From NCBI GenBank assembly GCA_021399435.1, contig JAJTUP010000002.1:3472001-3536000 (forward strand): a DNA stretch of 64,000 nucleotides, given 5' to 3'. The translations under genes were made by a program, and so were the position numbers. Origin of the DNA: Diaporthe sp. PMI_573. Its lineage: Eukaryota; Ascomycota; Sordariomycetes; Diaporthales; Diaporthaceae. The notes under the pieces were generated by a model. It saw only the letters and a program-made list of their open reading frames with translations. It was not told the DNA's origin and did no database searches. This document shows, piece by piece, positions 23,327 through 34,604 of this stretch (position 1 is the first letter of the stretch; each line of letters starts with the position of its first letter).

Positions 23327-23802
23327 ATGGACTTTGTCAAGAACCTCGCGGGCGGCAACAAGGACGGCGAGCAGCAGCAGCAGCAGCAGCAGCAGGGGGA
23401 GCAGAAGTCTGAGGGCGGGTTCATGAGCAAGCTGAACAACATGGCCGGTGGTGGGGCGGCAGGCGAGAAGAAGGAGGACGGCCTCGACAAGGGTGAGCGG
23501 GACTGTCCGCATTCCCAGGTGGCACAACGAGGCACTGACAGTATTACTGCACACACATAGGTGTCGACTGGGTCCAAGAGAATGTGCTCGGCCAGGGCAA
23601 GCAGGACAATGAATCGGCGGTAGAGCAGGCCAAGGACGAACAGATTTCGGGTACGGGCGATCCAGACTGGTTCCCTCCCAACCACGCGTACGCGTGCCTT
23701 TGCCAACCACGACTGCTGACATTACAATGCGTATCTATAGACTTCATCCGTGGCCAGTTCAAAACAACGACGGGAAAGGACCTCCCCATTGCCGACAAGT
23801 AA
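23327..23802 (+). CDS. Small conserved fungal protein with glutamine tract
   Basis: Three exons (23327-23492, 23561-23650, 23741-23802) give 105 residues, starting MDFVKNLAGGNKDGE and followed by eight Q. The last part reads VDWVQENVLGQGKQDNESAV, then a helix and FIRGQFKTTTGKDLPIADK. The protein is small, hydrophilic and probably disordered, without signal peptide or membrane segment. It resembles short fungal proteins loosely annotated as stress or DNA-damage-responsive, where paired amphipathic helices end in a K-x-T-G-K tail; this likeness is weak and no function is claimed. All introns have good splice sites (68 and 90 bp), which supports a real gene. Confidence 0.75.
23372..23395. repeat. 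(CAG)8 microsatellite in coding exon
   Basis: Perfect CAG repeat encoding the glutamine run near the N-terminus of the small protein. Confidence 0.9.
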
Positions 23803-24648
23803 TTAATTGTATCAGCAGTCTGGAGGGGAGGCGTCCAGACCTCGTGGGCATTTGTTGCCCCCTTCTGCTTGCGATGCAAAGCTCAGGATGTTCGGGCGTA
23901 CTAGGTACTACCATAGTGGATTGAATCTCTAGTCAACGCATTTCAGAGGACCGCGCTGCATTCGCACTTTACTTGTGTGCCCACAAACAATGCATATGCT
24001 CAGCTGGATTTAGAGGCTGGCGGATACACCGTCTTGTGTGCCCGCACTGTGACGTCTGCCTGCTTATCAGACGACATGAACAGGCTCACACTCATAGCCG
24101 AGAATGACTCTAATTTAAAAATTTAAAAAAAATAAAAATAAAAAAAAAAGGGAATATCTACTAGCATACTGAGGAAGACAATAAGGGTTTTAGCCACCAG
24201 AGCTTTTGGTCATTGAGGGAGCTATTCGGTTCATCTCCTACCTAGGTAGTATTAATGTTCGGAATCCCTCCCTGTGAACTGCAAGTGGGGAGCTTCCAGG
24301 GCTGAGCCGGTTGGGACCCCTGAGCTCCTGGGCAATCGGGCCCACGGCTCGGGGACTCGGGGGTGGGGGCAACCGCTGCATCACGACGGGGCTTTTTTAT
24401 TTATGGCATGGCAACGGACGTGCTCCAAGCATCGCTGACAACCGATGACCCGAGTCCTCCGGTCCGCTCGTCGCCCGTTGAAATACTATTTTAACTCGGA
24501 TCTCACCCACACCTTGACTGGGAGCGAGTCGATTTGACCTGACCCAAACCGACGGCCCCGTTCTCCCATCTCCCGTTCTCCCGTTCTCCCATCTCCCATC
24601 TCCCATCGCCCATCGCCCATCCCAACCCACCGGCATCGCGCCTTCGCC
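23803..24648. other. Intergenic region with palindrome and pyrimidine repeats
   Basis: Contains an A-rich tract at 24117-24150 and the perfect palindrome CTACCTAGGTAG at 24238-24249. A pyrimidine-rich tandem block of CTCCCATCT/CGCCCAT units lies at about 24556-24622, close to the start of the next gene and likely in its promoter or 5' leader. Confidence 0.65.
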
Positions 24649-25330
24649 ATGGACTACGTCGAGCAGCGCATGGCCCAGGAGGCCCAGAGAGCCGCCCAGT
24701 AAGCACAGAAGCTTCTCACCTGGCCCATCAAGCTCCATTCCATCTCCCAACTGCTGCACCGGCCTGCCTGCACGTGGAGGCCGGCTGCTGGCTGGTAGTC
24801 AAACGCTGACAACCTCGTGCAATGTGTACAGAACTGTCCACAGCAACGCCCTCTTGACGCCTCTCAACGTCATCCTGCTTCTTCTCCTCGGCTATACCCT
24901 CTGGGCCACCCTCAAGCCCTCGCCGCCGCCGCTCCTCCCCAAGGAACCACCCGCCACCGTCTTCCGCACCTTCACCCCACGCACCCTGCTGCCCTTCGAC
25001 GGCAAGGACGGCCGCCCCATCTACTTCGCAGTGCGCGGCCGCGTCTTCGATGTCTCCACCGGCCGCAACTTCTACGGTCCTGACGGGCCCTACCAGAATT
25101 TTGCCGGTCGTGACGCCTCACGCGGTCTGGCTTCGGGGTCTTTTGACGAGGATGTTTTGACCGAGGATCTCGACGGGCCGCTCGACTCCCTGGAGAGCAT
25201 GGGCCCGGACGAGATGGAGGCCCTCCGGGACTGGGAGGAACAGTTCCTGAGCAAGTACCTAGTTGTCGGCAGGCTGGTCCCTGTCGGGCAAGAGGACAAA
25301 CCACTGCCCGATCGTGGCAGCGGCATGTAA
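24649..25330 (+). CDS. DAP1: Dap1/PGRMC-like cytochrome b5 domain protein
   Basis: Two exons (24649-24698 and 24832-25330) give 182 residues. After a short helix (MDYVEQRMAQEAQRAA) there is a membrane anchor at ~25-43 (TPLNVILLLLLGYTLWATL). A cytochrome-b5-like heme/steroid-binding domain follows at ~66-160: FTPRTLLPFDGKDGRPIYFA, RVFDVSTGRNFYGPDGPYQN and FAGRDASRGLASGSFDED. The tyrosines around FYGPDGPY are those used for heme binding in this family, in place of the His pair of true cytochrome b5. In yeasts, Dap1 binds heme and supports P450 enzymes such as Erg11 in sterol synthesis at the ER; the same role is inferred here. Confidence 0.88.
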
Positions 25331-28299
25331 ATGATGGTTGTGAGAAACAAGACGGCTCTTACATTCAGGACGCAACGATGCCATATGCAGAATAGACACG
25401 GTGTTTGCGAGGCGATGCCTCAACTTCCACCGGTGTTCACCAGGTCTTACTTTTCGCGTTCAAGTCTCTGGAATCCACCTAGCCTCGTCGCTACAGTTTC
25501 ATCCCTCTTCCAATCGCACCTGTCCCCCCGTTCCCTGACCCTTTCCGAAAGCCTCGGGCTGCCACGTGTGGATGCCAGTACGCCGGACACGGTATCTATG
25601 TACGCCTCGACTCGACACTTTTTCCGACCTCCCGTAAAACACACAAATCGCCACAGTGACCGGACACAGGAAAACCAGATACAAACTGCGGCAGGCGACA
25701 CAGCAAGACGTCAAACAGAGATGTGGACCCACCCAAACGGCGGATACAACACGAATACTAACAACCCGACCTCAGTCTGCCTGTTGCACCGTGGTGGGGG
25801 TCAGCGCTGCTGCTGTCTTGAGGTTGGCTGAGTAGACGAGACTATTCCAAAACATCCAGCCTTAGATATGCGCCGTCAGCTCTGCCGTCATTTGACCTCC
25901 TAGAAGGCCTCTCTGGACTCACCATAAATCGTGTTATATTCGCTCCAGCACTGTGTCTCATTTGCTAGCACGAGGACGTACGGCTCCCGCACCACGTCAT
26001 TGTCTGTCCATCACCAGTTGTGTTCTGCAGCTCGCCGCACGTTAGAATGTGTAATCCCTCACCATGGATGTCGCTAGACAGCTCAACCATTCACGGGTGC
26101 ATTGGCTGTCTGGATGATAGGACTGCAGGTGATGCTCTGCATCTGCGACTCTCCGGCCCAGACCCAAGGAGCATGGTGCCCGCTAATATCAGATTGGCAT
26201 CGAAGTACCGCCCATCCAAGGGCCGCCTCACGATCCAACTTGTCAACATCCCCGTACTCTTGGACTCCAGGTAGCCCACGTCTCGGCTGCTCCGCCGTCC
26301 GTCTCGTTTCCACAGCACTGAACCTGTCCCCGTTGGGAATTCATGTCATAGGGAAGGGCTGTGTTCGGAACGAAGATGGCTTCTTTGGGCGCATAGCCAA
26401 TATCCAGGCCCGGAGGTGAGGTTGTCTAATTCCATGTATTGTCGTTCTTGCAGTCCAGCATTGCGGGAAATGGCTAGAGCCGTTTGAGCGTGCCTTCAAG
26501 CGCGCCATACCACAGGTTGATCCCGACTGCGACTAGGGACAGGCCTACGGAATATGGGTATAGGCTTGTCACTACACCATGTGCAATCGCATGGACCTCA
26601 TACACAAGTGCCCGTTGGTGAAGCTTGACCGTCTGGGATATACGATATAGTACAGCCAGCACGGCTCTGGCAGTAACGAGAGTGGCCAGCAACGATGCCC
26701 CCATTCAGATTCTTAATATTTAAATTGCAGGAATTCTCCAATGGTTTTCGGGGAAATATCCTACACTACTCCACTGGTCAGAGACCGGCGGCGACGAATC
26801 CTGGGTAAGGAGCCTGGCAGGGCGGTTCTGAGCGAGCCGTCGGCAAGGTTGCACATACAAGTTGAAGACGCTTTCGGATGCTGTTCATAGAGACCTGACC
26901 AGTCTCTCGGAGTTCAGCTGCTGCAAAGTCGTCTGGGGCGTTCAGTCCAGCAGCGACAGCAACGTCAACAGGGTTCGTCAGGTGGGCAGAGACGGCGCCT
27001 TTAGAGTCGTGTCTGCTGTGTCAGGACAATCAACGTCCCGACGTTCAGCAGAAACAAGACACCAATGACGAGGCCGATACCCTCCATCACAGCTATCTGA
27101 AACTATATGACAGTAACACTTGCCAGATTTTCGGTAGCTGGTATACCGTCAAGACCCTAGATAGATAACTTAGAAGAGCATGTAGCCCAGCCATCATTGC
27201 CGTAAATTGCTAGATAGCATTCTCCAGGACCGAGCCCTCCTTAAAAGGCTTACGGGACATGTTTCCATAGATTAATGCCACTACTTGTGGCGGGCCGTAG
27301 AGTAGCCTCTCGGTAGGCAAGTGTCCCGATTTGCCCTGAAGAATACACCGTCAACGTGTTGCATGTTCAGCGCCAAGGAGTTCAACAGCCAATATTTAGT
27401 TTTGAGCTATCCTGGATCAATTGATAGTTTCATATGATGTTCGGACACAGCCAGTGTCGCCGTCACTTCTGCTGTGAGGCAGCACTTGATGTCCTCGAGC
27501 ATGCGTAGCTGTTCGTCCTGAGAGCCTCGTCCGAAGTCCATGGGGCATTGGACAAGGGGCATTGAAATGGAAGCATAGATGGGGAGCCGCGAAGTGTTGG
27601 AATGTGAAAATGTGGAAGGCGTCCACGAAAGGTTGTTGACGTTGTCTGTCCACCAGCCTTTCTCCGAGGGTCTTTGAAATTACTGGCCAATGAATCGACC
27701 GAACAGCATTTTCCGTACTGGATTGTCTCATTTGAGCAAATTTGCCATTGTCACATATGCGTTCGGCAGATAGCGGAGGGCTAGTGAGATTCCACGCACT
27801 ATTAAGAGTCATGAGCGAACAGTCCATCTGAACACCATCAGCACACCCAATCACATAGTCAAACATGCATTAGACTCAGCGATATTCAAGCTTGAGGGCA
27901 AGCGAATTCTTTAGCTTACGGTTCTCCAGACCGTGGGGTCCATTTTCGCAGGCAGCAGATGTCAGTTCCGTCGACCAAACTGGGCTCGGAAGGCAATTTG
28001 CAGGCTTTCCCTACGAGTCGGGTTTGTCCTCCCATTTGAAACAAGCCTGGGCTCGGCCACATGAGACTCCATTTCTGGGAGCCTCCTGTCATATACACAG
28101 ATTCACGCCAATTGAGAGAGGCTTCAAGATCAATTCAGGGTGTCGGGAACGAACTTCGTTTCTGTGGCATACCATTACCCGCTCTAATTAAAGTCTCTTT
28201 CGCCTGGTCTCTCATTGCACGCATACACCTGGTGTTTAGCAGGCAAGTGGTTTCTGCTCGCTTGTCGATACTACCATCTGTCTCGCCCGGCCTGCAAGA
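25331..28299. other. Gene-poor region with relics
   Basis: About 3 kb without an intact gene. It includes the membrane-protein relic (26080-27090) described separately. Between 27100 and 28200 only broken short frames occur, including one of 149 codons on the minus strand (27417-27866) without recognisable domain. Confidence 0.6.
26080..27090 (-). pseudogene. Relic of a multi-pass fungal membrane protein
   Basis: Several protein-like pieces occur in order but in different frames. First is a hydrophobic helix at ~27000-27088 (LVIGVLFLLNVGTLIVL). Next, shifted by one base, comes VSAHLTNPVDVAVAAGLN. A two-helix segment at 26474-26704 ends SLYPYSVGLSLVAVGINLW, then EGTLKRL and a TAG at 26474-26476 followed by PFPAM. 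Related fungal proteins of the DUF3433 type commonly have RLQP at such a point, suggesting CAG became TAG. A second TAG lies in the same frame at 26426-26428. Further downstream a different frame carries YGDVDKLDREAALGW and SQMQSITCSPIIQTANA. The domain name is a guess from memory; decay is better supported than identity. Confidence 0.4.
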
Positions 28300-29348
28300 T
28301 TCCAGGTTCATCCCAGCACGTCGCAGATTTCAATCTCTGCCCTCTCGATAGGCTCTACTTTCGGTAGATCCTGTCCTTGTTCAGGCATGTCATCCCACGT
28401 CTCGCCTGGGTGCTGCTTCCTCAAGATGCTTAGGATAGCATTGAAGTTAAAAGGACCCGTGAACGCAGAGACGCTCATCCTTTACGGACTGGTTCACCAA
28501 CGCGATCACGAAGCCGCGCTGTATCCTGAACATTCACATAGTACTGGGGTGGAATGTGCTGAATGCAGTCATAGTCACCATCCAAGACGGCCTTTGTCCA
28601 ACGTGCTGTCGACGGAAAGCCTTGGTTCTCTGGACTGAGCACGGCGCCGATGTTCGCGTTGGGAAGGACTACAGATTATCGTTAGTGGAATAGTGCATCA
28701 AGCCTTTCTGGCAGTTGAAAAAGCAACCTCACCTGTGTTGATCACAAACTCATGTTCAAACTCCGTCGCCCACTTCCAGACCGCCCTCTCCGATTGCGTC
28801 TTGCTCGCAGCATATACAACAAAAGCATCCTTCTTGACAGCGTCTGCTTTCCATGCCATCTCGACTGCCTCCTCGTTCCAGGACCCGGTAGTAACGCTGA
28901 ACACCTCTCCTGGCTTCGGCAAAGTCGCGGCCGTGGAGGAAGAAGTATACACACACCTCTTCATTCGCCGATTCTGCTTCTTGGCCGCTCGTAGGGCATT
29001 GAGAACACCCTTGACGGCGTTTCCGATGACAACGTCTTGGTCGATCGAGTTGCCCATGTTACTGGCGACGTGCACAAACCCAGACACGCCTTCGAGGGCG
29101 GAGTCGAAGGCTCCGTCAATGGTCATGTCAGGGACTTCCACGAGCTCGAACACTTCCGAGCCATACTTATTCTTGAAATACTCCTGCACCCAACCGCCCC
29201 TGTGGAGGCTGCGTGTAGTGCCGCGGACTCTGAATCCGGCAGCCAGGGCTTGATCGGCAACATGAGAGCCGATGAAGCCGTTGACACCGGAGACGGCGAC
29301 CAGGCTGCCATAAGGTATGGCTGGTGAGGAAATACCCTTCAAAGGCAT
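28300..29348 (-). pseudogene. Broken NAD(P)-dependent reductase (GRE2/DFR-like extended SDR)
   Basis: Exon 1 (28733-29348) is intact: Rossmann motif VSGVNGFIGSHVADQAL, the catalytic Ser in VYTSSSTAA and the YAASK motif (Y-x-x-x-K). A normal intron (28669-28732) leads to VLPNANIGAVLSPENQG, IPPQYYVNVQDTARL. Then the frame breaks: a 2-bp loss near 28508-28511 (expected ARLHV) sends translation to a stop at 28475-28477. The family sequence continues in other frames as VIALVNQSVKDERLC, then after a second shift near 28463 as FTGPFNFNAILSILRKQ and WDDMPEQGQDLPKVEPIERA, and after a 5-bp insertion near 28330 as RRAGMNLES. Intact relatives reduce aldehydes or ketones such as methylglyoxal in the cytosol. 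Three indels in one terminal region argue for a true pseudogene. Confidence 0.82.
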
Positions 29349-30382
29349 ATTTGGGATACTAGTCGCTTGGGTTCAGTCTAGCCCGGGACTGAAGGTTCGT
29401 ACGAGTAGTGAGTGTCATTTGATTTATAACCAAGCATCTGGTCGGGAGTGCTCTGTGTGCTTGTCCATTTCAGGTCAATGACGTAGCGACTACATGTACC
29501 TACCGCAGCTGTGCTGACAAAACGAATAATAGGGTTAAGTGGCGAGCTCCAGGTTTTGCAGTTCTATTTCACACCATGGACAGCAGTGTACCGCCACGCA
29601 CGAGTTATCATCGCTCTTCTTGGAGCAACTGATCTATTATAAGAACGAGTCGAGATATTTGGACAATAGAAGTGTATTTCCATTTGTCTTGCCTGTACAA
29701 GGTCAAAGGACAGCTCATTTGAATTGAGATGATGTACGAGACTAAGACTCTAATCAGGAAAGCTTGTGTGTGGTGGAAATTAGCCAGCGAAGGCACGATA
29801 GATCATGTCATGTGAATGAACGTCTCTACTCTGATTTCTCCTGTCCAATCTGGCGACCACAAGGTTCAGGCCATGGTTCCAGGGAATAGTCTCGTGTTGG
29901 AACTGGATAGCAGTGTCTGCAGTCGTCCAGATGTCCGTCACCGGCGGCCTGGCTCTGCACGCGCTCTGTCATTGCCAGCAACGAATGGCGCGCTTGGCCC
30001 GGAGAACCGGTGCTTCCGTTCAAGTAGGGGGATCTCACTGGCGGTGTGCTTGCATCGTGGGGCTGAACCGTCACTCCAGGGCAGCACGCAACCGCGCGAC
30101 ATGCACACCTGCTGCGCCGACCAAAAGGTTGGAGGTGGTGGTCAAGGTCGAAGCCATGAAATAAGGGACACTTCGGGCCCGCCCCAGGAGACTCGTGGTC
30201 TTCGCAGCCCCAGCCACACAGCTGCCCCTCCAGAACGTATTCGGAAGATGCTTGAAAGTATTCCCAATGAAATTCTTATAGTCTTTTCAGGGGTGATGGC
30301 TCTTTGCACCAGCTCGTGATGATCCTCACAGTGTTGCCCTTGTATCGAGAAGATTCCACGACAGTGCAAACCACTACCTCTG
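29349..30382. other. Gene-poor region
   Basis: Upstream of the reductase pseudogene. Overlapping frames at 29816-30319 (+) and 29826-30369 (-) have no recognisable motifs and are interrupted; no gene is supported. Confidence 0.55.
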
Positions 30383-30766
30383 TCAAATTATTGAGATCAC
30401 CCATGCGCAGGCCTTGATGGCCACCTGGGAAAGCCTCTCAACAAACTCGGCCCACGCTCCTTAAATTCGTTATCTGCCCTGGGGCTCTGTGGTGTTGAAC
30501 GTGACTCCACGTTTGTCCAACGCGCTCTCGCCAAGCGTACATCCAATATGCTCAGGAAATTTCCTCTCCCATGTTAGGCAGACAGGGCCCAGCTTTCGAT
30601 TCACGATCTTTATCCCAGAGACGACCTCGCTCAGAAGCTGTTCCTCTTCGTACTCCAACCCTGTAGGAAGCCCAGAAGACTTCACTTGCATAGTGAAGTC
30701 GCGCAATTGATAGAGGGTCTGTCCTCTCTCAGAGGAGCACCTCGAATGCCCACTATACCTACTTAG
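30383..30766 (-). pseudogene. Unidentified relic frame with TAA stops
   Basis: An open stretch reads like an exon: it follows a TCTAG acceptor-like site and runs YQLRDFTMQVKSSGLPTGLE, EEEQLLSEVVSGIKIVNRKL, TWERKFPEHIGCTLGESA, TEPQGR. It is then broken by TAA at 30470-30472 and 30461-30463 (expected CAA), after which the same frame continues GAWAEFVERLSQVAIKACAW until TGA at 30383-30385. CAA to TAA is a C-to-T change in a CpA context, the pattern left by repeat-induced point mutation. No family was recognised. Confidence 0.4.
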
Positions 30767-33700
30767 CTAGACTCTTTGCACACTCACCTTTAGGGCTTAG
30801 GACACCCAAAGGGGCATGTATCGCCCAAAAGCCTGTGGGGAACGTCTGCCAAGCTGCTCCAAGCTGTGGATACCTTTTCTAAAATAAATTGAGATCCGGG
30901 CTGCGGACGGAGCTTGGCAGATTGTGCTCGAAGAGTCCAGTTTCAGTACTTGGGCAACAATCGTTGAGCTGATCCTTTCGTTGGCGACAGACTCCAGCGT
31001 ATACTATGATGCCGAACCGGTTTTACAACACGTCGGCATCCAAGACATGAAGCGTCTCCGGGAAGTTCGAGCTGTGCACGTGCCTGTTGAACCCGGAGAA
31101 GGCGGGACGGCCAGAGCTTCCACTTAGGAGCCACGATTTGAATGATGAGCTCGCAGCCCATGCGGCGATGCTCATGGTCTTGCGCATTGATGCGTCAATC
31201 CAGTGTTTCTATTCCCCCGTGCTTGAAGTCCGGGACGACCGCCTGCTTACTTGCTCGCCTTCACTTCGGATACTCGTCAGTCTTCATATTTCACTTCATT
31301 TGCTTTTTTCGACCTTGAAACCCCTTCAAGATTAGCTCGAACTTGCGCCACGTAATCAGAAGGCCTTGAACAAATTTCTCAGTCAACGCCCACCTACCTT
31401 ACAAACATTCACTTCATAGAAGAATGGCACCATACATCGTTTTGGATCCCAGCGAGTGATCGGGTGACGAAGGCTCTACCAGTCACCTCATTGAAGTTGA
31501 TGAGGTATATGTGCGGAAATTGGCTGATGCCAAACGGCAGGCCTCAACAGAGGACACTGGAGCTAACACCACACGACAAGTGTACTTACGCCAAAGACGT
31601 ACACCCTGCGCTAATGGAAACGGAGAATCTGCAGGGGCTGCTGACGGCGGATGTCTGTGACAGTAAATACACGTACCGGTGTCGACTTAACAAGGTGTCT
31701 TACAAAGGTGCGCATAAACTGCTGCTTCCATTTGAGCTAGCAGAGTGGTTTAACTTTGACTGGGAGGAATTACGACGGATGGTTGTTATTCTACCATGCA
31801 CTCGTAATGGCTCAGCGCGCTGCCCTAGGTAGTTGGACTTGTACTATGGGTCAGCGCAATGGAGACTGAAGTCCTACAGGAATCCCAACACATAGCACAT
31901 GCCTCCCCCTGTGCACAATGGATCATCGAGCCCTATAGACACCCAGTACTGGCAGTGGCTTGCAACATACCCAAGGTTACAATAGGAAGCAACCACAGCT
32001 GAGTAGTTAGAAAGTACATACGACACCCAGTAGCCTTCTTGAAGTCTTTCCTATAAGCGTTCCAAGACCTGAACCTGAAGCAGTGGTGGGCTAATATTTC
32101 TGCGCACCTTTAATACATCACTGAGATTGGTTGCTCTATGAACTATGGCCGCTTGAATTCCTCTACTAAGTCGGAAAATAATGGGTAGGGGTTATCGGGC
32201 TTCGTGGTTGGTTGCTCTATTTCAATTTTTTGGATGGAGATTAATCTGACGTAACTACTCCCTTTTGGCCCATAGGCACTAGTCACTGAGAGCATCGGCC
32301 ACAAGAAACACTCAGTTCATGCGTTCTTCGCAGTCATGGGGTTCAGAAGTGGCAGTGGCGCTTTTCCCCAGCTCAATCAAAGCTAGATCTCAGCCAAGAC
32401 TTTTGGTGCGCGATGCGATCTCAACAGCGGGAAGGATGCATGCCAAGTTACGTTTAAGCTTTTTGGTAACCTGGGCGCCAAACACTCTGTTTACAAAAGC
32501 TCCCGAGACTGAAGATGAATACCCAAGGCCGTAAGTGGTAGTTACGAAAACGGCTAATGGCTTGCTCCCGGCCACAAGCACTCACTAATTGCTATCTCCC
32601 CCGGAAACCAACTGAGCTTTGAGGCTCACTCTCCCATAAGGTCAAAACGGTTGCTGGCTTCATTATATTCAACTCTGGAAATAACTGGACGGATTTGAGC
32701 TGGCAGCTAGGTTATGTTTATCCGGCTTAGTGATTGAGGAGTTGTTTGGGCAGGCCTAATTACACGGCTTTCCAGTCGTTGCAGATGCTTCTGTCGGAAA
32801 CAACGGGGCCCGTATTTATTCCAAAAATCCCTAACTAGTCGCTTCAATGAGATGCTAGCAACAAACGAAATAAAATACGATGTTTCTGCGCACTAAAAGC
32901 CCGTACAGAGGACAAAGGAACCTCTTTTCAATCTCAATATCATGTCTGTGCTAGCATTTAAGCCAGTATTCGTGTCGAATCTGTTGGTTCCTCCTACATT
33001 AGCCCGGTACGTTTACAAAAGAATCGGGGTGGCTAATATGGTATCAATGCCGTTTTGGGTGGATACGAACACGCAAGCTTCATTATCAGGGAACCAGTCT
33101 AGTGTATATGTGAAGATGCGATCGGGGAGCCGGGGGGCCCCGGCTAGAAGATAGGAGATATGCACGACACAGGGAAGCCTGCTGATAAGAGCATGACAGA
33201 CGCTCATGCCTGAGAAAGGCAGGTCATAATGCAGGTGATCAGCATGGGATGCAACTACGGTTCGCTCAGAACTAACCCCTTTCGCATTATGAGTAGAAAC
33301 CCAGAGAAAAATGCATAAAGTAGAAAGAAATGATATCTACAGAAGAGTTCAGCACAGTAGGAAGTGTTTTACATCACAGAAGATTGCCAATAATCAAGAA
33401 TACAGCTCGTCATGTGATTACAAGTAAGAGGAAAGGTGTAATGTTGGTACCCAGGTTAGATATTATCGGTCCATAGCATCTGCGCCGATCGGCCGGCTTT
33501 CGAGTTGCATGTCCCTCCCTCACATGACTGATTGACCCCGTACCACCGCTCTTCGTGTTGGCAGTGTTCCATCTTGATATTGCATATGTCTAGGCACATG
33601 ACAGTCCGCTGTGTGACAGTCACCGGAATCCTTCTCAACATGGCGTTCTTGGCGTGCCCTGAACCAGCAAGGGCTGTCTTGGCCCTAGCGCTATCGTGTG

Positions 33701-34604
33701 CTTTCGACGGGATGGGTGCGAGGAATTATTGTGTTGATACCGAATGTCAGCATTCATTTCATGTACATCAACCGAACCGCTCGCTACTCCTCACAAAAGA
33801 GTCATGGGAAAAGTGCACGTGTACTCGAAGGTGCTTGTCTTCTTATTGAGCCGGGACGCCGCCTTCCAGTAAATGGTACACGCCTCATCGTGTTGAAATG
33901 GGATCCAAATGCTGCTGTCGGCGAGGGCCCCAGATAGGAAGAGATGACTGTATGGAACTGTTCGCTTGTACAGTACAGGTGGACGGACACTCCTCCCCAT
34001 ATCGCCGGCATCCTCCAACTGTATCCTGATTGGCTCCAGGTGGGCACTGGGGTTTGCGATGTGTGCATGGTTGGCTATCTCCGCATCTACCTTGCGAGCA
34101 TTATCTCACCCCGTTCCCACAAGGACGCGCTCATTTTGTGGCTGACCTGCCTTGATAGACCACTTTGAACCTAGGATGAGGCGCCCATATCAGGCGATAA
34201 TCTTCGGCCCTCCACGTGGTTGGGCACATCCCACGTCCTCCGGATCCTTCACGGATCGCTCGCGCGCTCGCGAGCTCCCATCAGTGGCGGAGACTCGATG
34301 TCACATTGGCGCTCGCCTTAAACAGGGTTTGATGTTCACCTCAGTGTGTGCCATTCGTGGAACGTTGCGTCTAGTCTGAGTTAAAGGGTCTGCACGCCCC
34401 AAAGCCCTCGGGCGCTGGGTTCCGTGGTCCCTGCTTCTCGTCCTCCTCCTTGCCCTTTACGTCTCTGCGTTCTCCTGTACCGGTACTCCGCGACGCTGTT
34501 CGTGGTCAGTGTCTTAGCCCTCACCACCCAGCCCTTTGGTAAACAGAAAACATTTGCCACGTCACGACACGTCGCCTTAGAATCTATCAAGTGTCTGTCC
34601 CGAA
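30767..34604. other. Gene-poor region
   Basis: Nearly 4 kb without a supported gene. Weak coding-like pieces: a frame from ATG at 31424 reading APYIVLDPSE, stop, SGDEGSTSHLIEVDEVYVRK, and cysteine-containing short frames around 33456-34018 on both strands. None has a consistent model. The last ~200 bp (34400-34604) are C/T-rich and likely form the permease promoter. Confidence 0.55.

Noticed and set aside
27417..27866. 149-codon minus-strand frame
   Set aside because: Starts with ATG and is open, but no motif is visible and it lies in the decayed block; may be part of the membrane-protein relic but cannot be linked to it.
31424..31610. Coding-like frame APYIVLDPSE, stop, SGDEGSTSHLIEVDEVYVRK
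   Set aside because: Only ~55 codons with an internal TGA and no recognised family; could be a relic, but evidence is too thin for a feature.
33456..34018. Cysteine-containing short frames on both strands
   Set aside because: I tried to join them with GTGAGG-type donors and several CAG acceptors; no combination kept a single frame, so no gene model is offered.
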